64,000 bases of DNA from an uncultured Clostridia bacterium (GTDB taxonomy: Bacteria; Bacillota; Clostridia; Lachnospirales; CAMZNU01): the NCBI GenBank assembly GCA_947313885.1, contig CAMZNU010000031.1, positions 26,815 to 90,814 on the forward strand, given 5' to 3'. The position numbers were made by a program, and so were the translations under genes. The notes beneath the pieces were generated by a model. The model saw only the letters and a program-made list of their open reading frames with translations, was not told the DNA's origin and did no database searches. Below, piece by piece: positions 16,769 through 26,503 of this stretch. Positions within the stretch are counted from its first letter, which is position 1; every line of letters begins with the position of its first letter.

Positions 16769-19621
16769 CAGAAAACAAAAACTATGATGATGAAAATAAA
16801 ACCTCTAATACTATTAATTACGAGTTTCAAAGTTTAACACCAGTGGAAGATGTTGAAAAAATGGAAGGGTATAACGAGGCGTTAGATAATATTTTTAAAA
16901 AACCAGAATTAAAAAATATAGCAATAACAGGTGGGTACGGATCTGGTAAAAGCAGTATTGTAAAAACCTATGAAAAAAATAGTGATGGAAAAAAAATATG
17001 TATATGTATCTCTTGCACAATTTGAAGAAGATGGAGAAACCAAAGCCAAAGCAAAAATAGAGAAAGATAAAACAGAAGACAAAATAAATGATGCGATAGA
17101 TGAAAAAGAAGAAATAGAAATAGAAAAAAAGTTAATCAACCAGATAATACACCAGATAGAAAGAGAAAATATTAATCAAGCACATTTCAATGTAAAAGAA
17201 CATATGAATAAAAAAACAATGTGGTGTTATAGCATTTGGATAACTATATATATATTGATGATATCGTATATATTAAACCTAAGTGAAAAATTAAAAATGA
17301 TAGTAGTGATAAACATAGGTGAACAATCAAAATTAAACTATATTACTTACATTGTAGTAATAGCATTAACAATATTCTTTATATATAAAATAATAAAAGC
17401 CCAAAAAGAAGGTGGTATTTTAAAAAAAATATCTGTAGGTAACAATGAAATAGAAACAAAAGAAAATGCTCCAGAATCATACTTTGATAAATATTTAAAT
17501 GAAGTAATTTACATATTTAAAAATTCAGAAATTGACGTCGTTGTATTTGAGGATATAGATAGATTTGATAACAAAAGAATATTTAATAGACTTATGGAAA
17601 TAAACAAGTTAATAAATGCAAAAAATAAAAAAGATAAAGAGCCTATAAGATTTTTCTATTTAGTGCGTGATGAATTATTTACAGTAGATGATAAAACAAA
17701 GTTTTTTGATTTTATCATACCGATAATACCCGTAGTACATGGATCAAATGCACATGTAAAATTTAGAAATTTTTTACCTAAAGAAGAAAATAATAACATT
17801 GAAGAAAGGTTTTTAAGGAATGTCTCTTTGTATATAAACAACATGCGAATTATAAGAAATATTTGTAATGAGTATATAATATATAAAGAGCAATTAAAGG
17901 ATAAAAAAAGTTTAGAAGAAAATAAATTATTTGCAATGGTAGTTTATAAAAATATGCTACCTGAAGATTTTGCAAAGTTGCAAAATGGGGAAGGCTTATT
18001 AGTAACATTATTTAGAGAAAAAGAGGAAGAAAGAGAAAGAGAAAAAGAAAGTGCAGAAACAAGAGAAAGAGAAATAAGAGAAAGAGAACTAAGAGAAAGA
18101 GAACTAAGGGAAATAGAAAGAAAAAAAGAATATAAATATTACCCACTATTAAAATTTATAGTTGATAAAGGTTATATAAGTAAAGACTATGAAAATTACA
18201 TAGCATATTTTTATGAAGGTAAATTAACATTTAGAGACGAAGAATTTATAAAAAGTATTAGACGAAAAGACTCTAAACCATATAATTACAAGTTAAATAA
18301 CCCAGAGGGTATAATAGAACTATTATATGATGAAGATTTTAAACAAGATGAAATTTTAAATATAGATCTACTTCTACATTTAGGAAAACATTATGAAGAA
18401 ACAAACAAATATGAGAATGAAAAATATAAAAATATTATTGAAGTAGCTAGTAAACGTGGAAACGAATACTTTATATTTAATTATATGGACAATCATGTGA
18501 ATATATGGCTATTCATAAAAAAACTATATCAATTTGATGAAGATATATATGAAAAAATAATAGGTTGTGAAAATAAGAAAGACTACTCAAACTATATATA
18601 TAAAAAAACAAAATATATAATGTATTCAATAATTTTCATGGAACACGAAGTAATAGATATAGAACCAGTAGTTGAAAATTACATTGCAGAGCATGCACAA
18701 AAAGAATATGAATTGTATATAAAATATATTAGAGGTAATGAATTAAAAGGTAGTGAATTAGACGAGTTAGTAAAAAGTAATTACGTACCAGATGAGTTTA
18801 AAGTTATATTGTTAGACAGCAATGAAGATGCCGAAAATTTAAAATATATTAGTAATACTTTTAAAATATATCAATTGATAAAATTAGAAAATTATGAAAA
18901 AATTGAAAATATTCAATTTTTATTAGAGTTATATTATGAATTTGAAGAAAAAGAAATATCAATAGATACAGAAGAATATGCATCTAAAGTAAGAAAAACA
19001 AAAAAAGACATACTTAAAATAAGTAAAAAAATAAATGAATCTAGAGATGAATTTGAAAACACACAAAAATATATAATTGAGTTAGAAAATATAGGGAATT
19101 ATATAAAAGCGCTAGATGATGAAAGTATAGCAATTAATCTCCTAGCATATAAAATAATTAGAAAAAATATAGAACAAATAATTAAAGGTGATTTTAAATG
19201 CACTATGGATTTATTAGAAAGATTAATAGAAGATGGCGAAGTTGATACTAATGATAAGATTAAAATATTTACAAAGAAAAAACAACAAAAATATATAAAT
19301 GTAGAAAAGTTAAGTAGTAAGTTAATGAAAGCTGTAGGTAATAAAGAGTATATGAGTAAAAACAAGAAAGGTTCGCTAAAGGTTATTTATGGAAAAGATG
19401 ATAAATATATTTTAACTAAAGGTAGTAAAATGAAAAATTTGGATGAGACAAGAAAAAAACTATCAGAATATATAAAGCTAGGGAAAGTAAAAGAAACACA
19501 AAGTGAACTAATAGCAATGGAAGAATTAGAATTTAACACTCCTACGGAAGTGGAAAAAGTATTATCGGGAAAAGGCGTAAATGGCTGGACACAATTTGAA
19601 GGTTTAAATGATACTAGATAA
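16765..19621 (+). pseudogene. YobI-like membrane P-loop NTPase, split by a frameshift in an A8 run
   Basis: The first frame (16765-17025) carries an N-terminus typical of YobI-type P-loop proteins (FQSLTPVEDV) and Walker A GGYGSGKSS at residues 56-64. The second frame (ending 19621) continues with KYVYVSLAQF, two membrane segments, Walker B VVVFEDIDRFDN, and a long helical C-terminal part with an arginine/glutamate-rich low-complexity stretch at about 18020-18130. The frames join at the eight A residues 16989-16996. Removing one A restores DGKKYVYV and a protein of about 950 residues. Neither half alone has a full ATPase. Explanations are genuine inactivation, phase variation, transcript slippage or an assembly error. 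YobI-like NTPases commonly sit in defence islands, but their function is not established. Confidence 0.75.
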
Positions 19622-19633
19622 ATAGGAAAAAGT

Positions 19634-19661
19634 TTGTCCAAAAGAAAATAGATGATATAAT
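19634..19661 (+). promoter_or_regulatory. putative promoter of the glutaredoxin gene
   Basis: TTGTCC at 19634-19639 and TATAAT at 19656-19661 are 16 bp apart, just after the island and before an AAGGAGG site at 19677-19683. Confidence 0.45.
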
Positions 19662-19688
19662 AAACTTCAAACCCATAAGGAGGAAAAA

Positions 19689-19919
19689 ATGAAAAAAATA
19701 AAGATATATACATTTACAACATGTGGATATTGTATTATGGCAAAAAGAGTTCTTGACGACAATAAAATAAGTTATGAGGAAGAAGTAATAACACGTGATG
19801 AAGTCCGAGAGTTAGCGAAAAAGACAAAAAGTATAACAGTACCCCAAATATTTGTAGACGATGAATTTATAGGTGGTTATACAGAATTAATAGAATACGG
19901 TGTTGATAAGTTGAAATAA
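19689..19919 (+). CDS. glutaredoxin (GrxC-like)
   Basis: A 76-residue thiol oxidoreductase with the CxxC active site in TTCGYCIMAK, a TVPQIFVD cis-proline segment and the GGYTEL glutathione-site motif. The start follows AAGGAGG by 5 nt. It is monocistronic, with its own terminator. It is the first housekeeping-type gene after the defence island. The CGYC site differs from the classical CPYC and occurs in several small glutaredoxins. Confidence 0.88.
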   Translation: MKKIKIYTFTTCGYCIMAKRVLDDNKISYEEEVITRDEVRELAKKTKSITVPQIFVDDEFIGGYTELIEYGVDKLK

Positions 19920-19957
19920 AAAATCTGCTAAGTAAAATTACTTAGCAGATTTTTTAT
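19918..19957. terminator. intrinsic terminator between grx and kbl
   Basis: AAATCTGCTAAGTAA (19921-19935) pairs exactly with TTACTTAGCAGATTT (19938-19952), followed by TTTT. It ends the glutaredoxin gene and is symmetrical enough to work for the convergent kbl as well. Confidence 0.85.
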
Positions 19958-20034
19958 TTCAACTTATTTAATTTTATTTACTTTTTTTTATTACTTATAT
20001 TTTATCATTTAGATTTAAAATTTAAACGTACTAA

Positions 20035-21222
20035 TTAATCTAACTCTTTCATTGTAGAAATAATAATATCAATAGCTTTATCAAGTTCATCATAAGATAG
20101 GCTATCAGAAATTTGTAAACGAACGCGAGCTTCACCTTCTGGAACTACAGGGAAACCAAACCCAGTAGTATATAATCCTTTTTCCATCATCAAGTTAGCG
20201 GCTTTAATAGCACGACTAGTAGGACCAACGATAAGAGGGATAATAGCACTATCACCTTCTAAAGGAGTAAGCCCAGCTTCTTTAATTTTATTTCTAGTAT
20301 AAGTAGTTTTCTCCATAAGAGAAGTAACGATGTTAGGATTTTCGTCTAAAAACTTAATAGCATTTAAAGCTATTGAAGATAAGACAGGTGGAAGAGCATT
20401 AGAAAATAAGTGAGGTCTACTTTTTTGAATAAGTAGTTCACAAACGTCTTTAGTACTTGCGATAAATCCACCACCAGCCCCGCCAAGAGCTTTACCAAAA
20501 GTACCAGAAATAATATCAACACCAGAAGTTACGTTATGGTACTCCATAGTACCGCGACCAGTTTTACCGATAACACCAGTGCTATGACTATCATCAACCA
20601 TAAGTAAGGCACCGTATTTATCAGTGAGTTTAATTATTTCAGGTAATAAAGCTATGTCACCTTCCATAGAAAAAACGCCATCAGTTACGACTAAAACAGT
20701 AGAACTATCTTTACTGTTAATTAATTGTTCTTCTAAAGAAGCCATATCAGAATGTTTATAAACTTTTTTATTAACTTTTTTTCCAACAAGACGGCAACCG
20801 TCGATAATGCTAGCATGATTTAGTTCATCAGAAATAACGGTATCACCGGCATTAAGAAGAGCGGGGATAACAGCGGTATTAGCAGACCAACAAGAAGTGT
20901 AAGTAAGACTAGCTTCCATATTTAAAAACTTAGCTAAAGATTGTTCTAAATCTCTATGGATATCATAAGTACCGCATATAAATCTAACACTAGAAGCACC
21001 AAGCCCGTATTTATCGATAGATTTTTTAGCTTCGTCTTTAATAAATTGGTTATTAGAAAGACCGATGTAATTATTAGAACACATAACTATAGAATTTGGG
21101 TAATGTTCGATATCAACAGTGCCTTTCATAGCATCTTGTAAATGACGTAAATGTTTGTAAGTACCAGCATTTTCTAAATCTTGTAAAGTATTTCTTAAAT
21201 TTTTATAAAAATCAGTTTTCAT
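20035..21222 (-). CDS. kbl: 2-amino-3-ketobutyrate CoA ligase (glycine C-acetyltransferase)
   Basis: A PLP enzyme that splits 2-amino-3-ketobutyrate with CoA into glycine and acetyl-CoA, the second step of threonine degradation. The 395-residue protein belongs to the alpha-oxoamine synthase family: MCSNNYIGLS near the N-terminus, the DDSHSTG motif and the PLP lysine in SGTFGKALGGAGGGF. A GGAGGA site on the minus strand precedes the ATG. It lies 9 bp downstream of tdh, so the two form an operon. The tdh neighbour separates it from the close relatives BioF and ALA synthase. Confidence 0.94.
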   Translation of the reverse strand: MKTDFYKNLRNTLQDLENAGTYKHLRHLQDAMKGTVDIEHYPNSIVMCSNNYIGLSNNQFIKDEAKKSIDKYGLGASSVRFICGTYDIHRDLEQSLAKFLNMEASLTYTSCWSANTAVIPALLNAGDTVISDELNHASIIDGCRLVGKKVNKKVYKHSDMASLEEQLINSKDSSTVLVVTDGVFSMEGDIALLPEIIKLTDKYGALLMVDDSHSTGVIGKTGRGTMEYHNVTSGVDIISGTFGKALGGAGGGFIASTKDVCELLIQKSRPHLFSNALPPVLSSIALNAIKFLDENPNIVTSLMEKTTYTRNKIKEAGLTPLEGDSAIIPLIVGPTSRAIKAANLMMEKGLYTTGFGFPVVPEGEARVRLQISDSLSYDELDKAIDIIISTMKELD

Positions 21223-21231
21223 AATGTCCTC

Positions 21232-22260
21232 CTAATCCCATTCTAAAATAATTTTTCCACAATTTCCTTTTTCCATGAGGTCAAAACCTTTTTGGAAGTC
21301 TTCGAATTTAAAAGTGTGTGTAATAACAGGAGATAAATCAAGACCTGTTTCTAATAAATCTTGCATTTGGTACCAAGTTTTGAACATTTCACGTCCGTAT
21401 ATACCTTTTAAATTTAATGCACCAAAAACGATTTTATTCCAATCTACTTGAACGTCAGGTTTTTGAATAGCTAAAAGCGAAATATTACCACCGATAGCCA
21501 TAGATTCAATCATGTCATTAAAGGCAAAAGGATTACCAGACATTTCAAGACCTACATCAAAACCGTCAATATTTAATTGTTTAGCTTTATCTGTAATAGA
21601 AGAAGAAGATACATCAACAACATGAAGGCCAACTTTTTTAGCTAGTTCAATTCTGTAAGGGTTAACATCGGTAATTATAACATTTTTAGCACGTAAGTGT
21701 TTAGCGATCATACCAGCCATAATACCGATAGGTCCAGCACCTGTAACTAAAACATTTTTACCGAACACATCGTAAGATAAAGTAGTATGAACAGCATTAC
21801 CAAAAGGGTCAAAAATGCTATAAACAGAATCATCTATAGAATCTATACATTTCCAAACGTTATCGTAAGGAAGTTTAACGTATTCAGCAAAAGAGCCGTT
21901 AATGTTAACACCTATAGAAGATGTAGCTTTGCATAAGTGTTTAGATCCTGTACGGCAATGACGACAAGAACCGCAAACGGTATGTCCTTCACCAGTTACT
22001 TTATCTCCAATAGAAAAGCCGTGTACGTTAGAGCCAATTTCAACGATAGTACCAACGTATTCATGTCCGATAGTCATACCAACAGGAATAGTATTTTTAG
22101 CCCATTCATCCCATAGGTATATGTGTAAATCTGTTCCACATATAGCCATTTTAGAAACTTTGATAAGAACGTCGTTATCTCCTATGGTAGGTTTATCAAC
22201 ATTTTCAAGCCATATTCCTTTTTTAGGAAACTTTTTAGTAAGAGCTTTCATTTTAGCCAT
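21232..22260 (-). CDS. tdh: L-threonine 3-dehydrogenase
   Basis: A zinc- and NAD-dependent medium-chain dehydrogenase that oxidises threonine to 2-amino-3-ketobutyrate, feeding Kbl. Its 342 residues include the catalytic zinc region (ICGTDLHIY, GHEYVGTI), the structural-zinc cysteines (CGSCRHCRTGSKHLC) and a Rossmann motif (VTGAGPIGIMAG). AGGAGG precedes the ATG on the minus strand. Its promoter is probably TTGTAT-16-TATTAT on the minus strand between 22293 and 22320. The tdh-kbl pair gives glycine and acetyl-CoA from threonine. Confidence 0.95.
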   Translation of the reverse strand: MAKMKALTKKFPKKGIWLENVDKPTIGDNDVLIKVSKMAICGTDLHIYLWDEWAKNTIPVGMTIGHEYVGTIVEIGSNVHGFSIGDKVTGEGHTVCGSCRHCRTGSKHLCKATSSIGVNINGSFAEYVKLPYDNVWKCIDSIDDSVYSIFDPFGNAVHTTLSYDVFGKNVLVTGAGPIGIMAGMIAKHLRAKNVIITDVNPYRIELAKKVGLHVVDVSSSSITDKAKQLNIDGFDVGLEMSGNPFAFNDMIESMAIGGNISLLAIQKPDVQVDWNKIVFGALNLKGIYGREMFKTWYQMQDLLETGLDLSPVITHTFKFEDFQKGFDLMEKGNCGKIILEWD

Positions 22261-22345
22261 AATATCCTCCTAATTAATTGTAGTTATGTAGTAATAATAA
22301 CATATTAAAGGAAAAATACAAGAAAAAACGTTGTAAATAAAACAT

Positions 22346-22398
22346 AAATAGCCGTAAAAAAAAAAGAACACTATGTGTTCCTTTTTTTTACGGCTATT
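22346..22398 (-). terminator. terminator of the degV gene
   Basis: AAATAGCCGTAAAA pairs with its complement ACGGCTATTT across a long A/T stem and a GAACAC-TATG-TGTTC tip. The stem overlaps the degV stop codon (22394-22396) and is bidirectional in form. Confidence 0.8.
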
Positions 22399-23257
22399 TA
22401 TTAATTATAACTATTCCAAAAGCTGTAGGACCTACGTGTGATCCTATAGTAACACCGATTCGTGAAATAGGTAAAACTTGTTTAATATTGTAAACGTTAG
22501 CGAGTTCATCTTTAAGGTCATCAGCATAAGATTCAAAGCCTGAGTATACTAAAATGAATTCTGTTTTATTTGAGTTATTGTTAGCTTCAACAGCTTTTTT
22601 AGCAAGATATCCGTAAGATTTTTTTAATTTACGAACTTTGCTAATAGGTTTTAATACGCCATCTTTAAATTGTATGACAGGTTTTATGTCGAACATAGAG
22701 CCTAAAAAACCAGATGCTACGTTAAGACGTCCACCTTTAATAAGATGAGTTAAAGAATCAACGACAAAATAAACGTCGATTTTAGTTTTAAAAATTTCGA
22801 TATCAGCAGTATTTTCTTCAAGGGTTAGACCGTTATTAAGATTAGTTAAAGCACGTTTAACTATATAGCCTTGTGCAACACTTGCTTGCATAGAATCAAT
22901 GATGTTAATTTTAGCATCTGGGTATTGTTCAAGGACTATAGATTTAGCAGTAGATGCACTTTGAAAAGAACCGCTTAAACTAGATGATAAACAAATACAT
23001 AAAACATCAAGACCATTTTGTACATTTTTTAAAAAGATTTCTTCATAATCACCAACAGAAGGTAAAGATGTTTTAGGTGCATTGGAGTTAGAAGCAAGTT
23101 TCAAATAAAATTCGCCTAGAGTGAAATCTCTAAGTTCATAATCATAGTCGATATTGTTAAAAGAAATTGAAAACGGTATGCAATCAATATCATTTGCATT
23201 ATAAAAATCCAGACTCAAGTCAGCCGACGAATCGCAAAGCAATTTATATTTTCTCAT
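22394..23257 (-). CDS. DegV family fatty-acid-binding protein
   Basis: DegV/FakB proteins bind a fatty acid and present it to the kinase FakA. The 287-residue protein has the family pattern: LLCDSSADLSLDF at the start, the TSLPSVGDY segment, CLSSSLSGSFQSA, and the C-terminal IGVTIGSHVGP. No fakA gene is present here. A GAGGTGA site precedes the ATG on the minus strand, and an array of ten 8-bp repeats lies just upstream of that site. It may be co-transcribed with the ATP-grasp gene upstream of it. Confidence 0.9.
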   Translation of the reverse strand: MRKYKLLCDSSADLSLDFYNANDIDCIPFSISFNNIDYDYELRDFTLGEFYLKLASNSNAPKTSLPSVGDYEEIFLKNVQNGLDVLCICLSSSLSGSFQSASTAKSIVLEQYPDAKINIIDSMQASVAQGYIVKRALTNLNNGLTLEENTADIEIFKTKIDVYFVVDSLTHLIKGGRLNVASGFLGSMFDIKPVIQFKDGVLKPISKVRKLKKSYGYLAKKAVEANNNSNKTEFILVYSGFESYADDLKDELANVYNIKQVLPISRIGVTIGSHVGPTAFGIVIINK

Positions 23258-23272
23258 AATTCACCTCATAAT

Positions 23273-23352
23273 AATAATTTAATAATTTAATAATTTAATA
23301 ATTTAATAATTTAATAATTTAATAATTTAATAATTTAATAATTTAATAATTT
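23273..23352. repeat. ten perfect tandem copies of an 8-bp unit (AATAATTT) upstream of degV
   Basis: The unit AATAATTT repeats ten times without a mismatch, with a few partial units on both sides (about 23265-23360). It sits 15 bp from the degV start, between that gene and the ATP-grasp gene, inside the probable leader or promoter region on the minus strand. Confidence 0.95.
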
Positions 23353-23396
23353 AATAATAATTTGTTAAATGTTTTTTGTCAATGCATGTAAAATTT

Positions 23397-24272
23397 TTAT
23401 AAAGAATTTATAATGTGTTTTACGATGAAATATTCTACATTAGTGTTATTAAGTTCATTAATGGCAGCAAAGTGAGCATTAGAATTAACTTCACAAACTA
23501 TTGGCATACCATTTTCACCAATGAGAATATCAACGCCAGCAAAATCAAGATCTAAGACGTTGCAAACATGAATAGCTAAATTCATTTCTTCTTTAGTAGG
23601 AGAATATGAAAAAGCATTACCGCCATTTGCAATATTAGCACGAAAATCACCAGAGTCATTTTTACGTAGCATAGATGCAACAACTTCACCACCAACAACA
23701 TAAAGACGTAAGTCTTTACCAAAGCTAGATTTAATAAATTGTTGTGCTAGTACAGGATTAGGAGAAATTGACTTTAAAATTTCACAAACATCATGTACAG
23801 TATGTGCAAGATGAACTTGGAGACCAAAAGAGCCAAAAGTTTCTTTAATAATTAACGGTAGCCCGAGATCATTTACAATATTTTTTATGAAAGGTTTATC
23901 AGAATAGTCAACGGTAAAAAAAGACTTAGGGATAAGGATAGATTTGGGTATGTTTATTTCATTTTTAAAAAGTTCTAAATAAGTTAAAAATTTATTATCA
24001 CAAATAGAAATAGCTTTGGATGAGTTAAAAGTTCTAACGCCTCTATCTTCTATCATAGCACAAAGGTCTGTATCTTTATCCCAGAACAGAACAAAATCAA
24101 TATTATTTAAAAAATCATGATCTGAATTATCATATAGCTTACATAAAAAATCCGAATTAGATTTAATAGAAATAGATATATTAAATTTTTTAAAAGCTAG
24201 CTTTAAACTAGAAATAAGAGATGTAAAAGAACTTGAATCATTAAAAGTATTTTGAATTATAATACCATTCAT
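23397..24272 (-). CDS. RimK-type ATP-grasp ligase
   Basis: A 291-residue ATP-grasp enzyme of the RimK/alpha-L-glutamate ligase group. Such enzymes join amino acids to a carboxyl group using ATP. Visible features: an N-terminal pre-ATP-grasp domain, LPLIIKETFGSFGLQVH (nucleotide-binding lysine and small loop), FGKDLRLYVVGGEVVASM, and the metal-binding C-terminal end FAGVDILIG...PIVCEVNSNA. The substrate is not deducible. AGGAGG precedes the ATG on the minus strand. The gene is divergent from topB, and degV follows. Confidence 0.88.
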   Translation of the reverse strand: MNGIIIQNTFNDSSSFTSLISSLKLAFKKFNISISIKSNSDFLCKLYDNSDHDFLNNIDFVLFWDKDTDLCAMIEDRGVRTFNSSKAISICDNKFLTYLELFKNEINIPKSILIPKSFFTVDYSDKPFIKNIVNDLGLPLIIKETFGSFGLQVHLAHTVHDVCEILKSISPNPVLAQQFIKSSFGKDLRLYVVGGEVVASMLRKNDSGDFRANIANGGNAFSYSPTKEEMNLAIHVCNVLDLDFAGVDILIGENGMPIVCEVNSNAHFAAINELNNTNVEYFIVKHIINSL

Positions 24273-24348
24273 AGTATCCTCCTTAAGAATTGTATAAAAA
24301 TATGTTACAATAGTGAATGAAAATAGACAAGAAAAAAAGAGGTATATT

Positions 24349-26433
24349 ATGGAAAAAATTTTAGTGATAGCCGAAAAACCGTCGGTAGCTAGAGATATAG
24401 GTAAAGTATTAAAAAGTACAACTAAAGGAAATGGTTGCTTGGTAGGTGAAAAATATATAATTACATGGGCGATAGGACATTTAGTAACGTTATGTGATCC
24501 TGATGATTATGATGAAAAATTAAAAAGGTGGAAAAGAGAGACGTTACCGATAATGCCGAAGGATATAAAATTAAAAGCGATACCAAGGACAAGAGAGCAA
24601 TTAAGTATTATATATAAATTAATTAAAAGCGAAGAAATTGATAAAATAATATGTGCAACAGATAGTGGGAGAGAAGGTGAATTAATATTTAGGTATATAT
24701 ATGAAATATCTAAAACGAAAAAACCTTTTAAAAGATTATGGATATCTAGCATGACGACAAAGGCAATAAAAGATGGTTTTGACAATTTAAAAGATGGTAA
24801 AGAATATGATAATTTGTATTACAGTGCTAAATGTAGATCGGAAGCGGATTGGTTAGTAGGTATAAATAGTACAAGAGCATACACGTTAAAATATAATGCG
24901 TTATTAAGTATAGGAAGAGTTCAAACGCCAACATTAAATTTAATAGTAGAAAGAACAAAAGAAATAAAAGATTTTAAAAGCAAAGTGTATTATGAAGTTA
25001 TGAGTAAATATGAGGAATTTAGTGGTAAATTAGTAGATGAAAAATTAAAAACCAAAAAAATAGATAAAGAAGATGAAGCAGAGCAAATAGTATTAAATTG
25101 TAATGGTAAAAATGGAAAAGTAGAAAGTATAAAAAAAGAAGAGAAAAAACAAGTACCGCCATTGTTATATGATTTAACGGAATTACAAATAGATAGTAAT
25201 AAAAAATATGGGTATACAGCGAAAAAAACATTAGAAGTAGCTCAGAATTTGTATGAAAAAAGAAAATTAATAACCTATCCAAGAACAGATAGTAAATTTT
25301 TAAGTACGGATATGAAAAGTGGGTTAATGAAAGTAATAAAAAGTGTGAAAGTAGATCCATATATAGAGTATGTAGAATATTTAGAAGGATTAGATAGATT
25401 AAAAATAACAAAAAGAATAATTAATGATAGTAAAATTACAGATCACCACGCTATAATACCAACAGGTAAAAAACCTAATATGCAAATATTAGGAGTAGAG
25501 GAAAGAAGAATATATGATTTAATAGTAAGAAGATTTATAAGTGTGTTTTATGATAATTATAAATATGACGTAACGACAGTCATAATAAATATAAATAATA
25601 ATTTATTTGAAAGTAAAGGAATTGTAGTACAGGAACTAGGGTTTAATGAAGTGTATAAAATATTTAAAAGTAAGAAAAAAACAACAAAAGAAGAGGAGTT
25701 ACCGAAGCTAGAAAAAGGAAAAGATATAAAAGTAAAAAAAATAAGTAAAGAAAAAAAAGAAACCAAACCGCCAAAGTACTTTACAGAGGCGACGTTATTA
25801 TCATCTATGGAGAATGCGGGACGTTTAGTAGAGGATGAAAAATTAAAAGAGATGTTAAAAGAGTCGGGATTAGGAACACCAGCAACAAGAGCAAGTATAA
25901 TAGAAAGATTAATAAGTGTGAAATATTTGCAAAGAAAAGGGAAAAACCTAATAGCTACAGAAAAAGGAATAAAAGTAATAGAAGTAGTTCCAAAAGAATT
26001 AAAATCACCAGAGACGACAGGTAGGTGGGAAAAAGGTTTAAATTCTATAAGTAAGGGAGAAATGGAAGTAGATAAATTTATGGGAAGTATAAGAAGATTT
26101 GTTAAGTATATAATAGAAGAAAGTGATAAAAATATAGGCATACAATTTGAGGAGGAAAACAAATTCACAAGAAGTAAGGGACTTGGTAAATGTCCTAAAT
26201 GTAGTGGAACTATATTAGAAAACAGAAAAGCTTATTTTTGTTCCAGATGGAAAAATAATTGCAAAATAAGTATTTGGAAAAATGGTTTAGAGAAAGAAGG
26301 AATAGAGATAAATAATAAATTTATAAAAGAATTATTAAAAAAAGGCAAGGTTGAAGTTGTGAAAAATGAACATATAGATGTTATAGAGTTAGAAAGTAAT
26401 TTAACGGGAAGACTTATAATAAGTAAAAAATAA
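24349..26433 (+). CDS. topB: DNA topoisomerase III (type IA)
   Basis: It relaxes and decatenates DNA through a transient 5'-phosphotyrosine bond. The ATG at 24349 follows GAGGTATATT. A GTG in frame at 24313 has no ribosome-binding site, so the protein has 694 residues. Visible features: a TOPRIM start (LVIAEKPSVARDI; TDSGREGELIF), SIGRVQTPTL, the active-site Tyr in LITYPRTDS, and a C-terminal single zinc-finger-like segment (CPKCSG ... CSRWKNNC). The gene lies on a chromosomal stretch of housekeeping genes, and nothing around it suggests a plasmid or conjugative element. Confidence 0.93.
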   Translation: MEKILVIAEKPSVARDIGKVLKSTTKGNGCLVGEKYIITWAIGHLVTLCDPDDYDEKLKRWKRETLPIMPKDIKLKAIPRTREQLSIIYKLIKSEEIDKIICATDSGREGELIFRYIYEISKTKKPFKRLWISSMTTKAIKDGFDNLKDGKEYDNLYYSAKCRSEADWLVGINSTRAYTLKYNALLSIGRVQTPTLNLIVERTKEIKDFKSKVYYEVMSKYEEFSGKLVDEKLKTKKIDKEDEAEQIVLNCNGKNGKVESIKKEEKKQVPPLLYDLTELQIDSNKKYGYTAKKTLEVAQNLYEKRKLITYPRTDSKFLSTDMKSGLMKVIKSVKVDPYIEYVEYLEGLDRLKITKRIINDSKITDHHAIIPTGKKPNMQILGVEERRIYDLIVRRFISVFYDNYKYDVTTVIININNNLFESKGIVVQELGFNEVYKIFKSKKKTTKEEELPKLEKGKDIKVKKISKEKKETKPPKYFTEATLLSSMENAGRLVEDEKLKEMLKESGLGTPATRASIIERLISVKYLQRKGKNLIATEKGIKVIEVVPKELKSPETTGRWEKGLNSISKGEMEVDKFMGSIRRFVKYIIEESDKNIGIQFEEENKFTRSKGLGKCPKCSGTILENRKAYFCSRWKNNCKISIWKNGLEKEGIEINNKFIKELLKKGKVEVVKNEHIDVIELESNLTGRLIISKK

Positions 26434-26445
26434 ATTTGTATAGTA

Positions 26446-26474
26446 TTGAATATAAAAGTGTTAAGTGATATAAT
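26446..26474 (+). promoter_or_regulatory. sigma-A promoter of the secreted DRE-repeat protein gene
   Basis: TTGAAT at 26446-26451 and TATAAT at 26469-26474 have the ideal 17-bp spacing, 30 bp before the start codon and ahead of an AGGAGG site. Confidence 0.7.
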
Positions 26475-26503
26475 ACATTAAATTTTAGGAGGAAACGGAA
26501 ACT

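Noticed and set aside
24349..26433. Topoisomerase III as a sign of an integrative conjugative element.
   Set aside because: There is no relaxase, VirB/VirD4, integrase or partition gene nearby; the neighbours are ordinary chromosomal genes.
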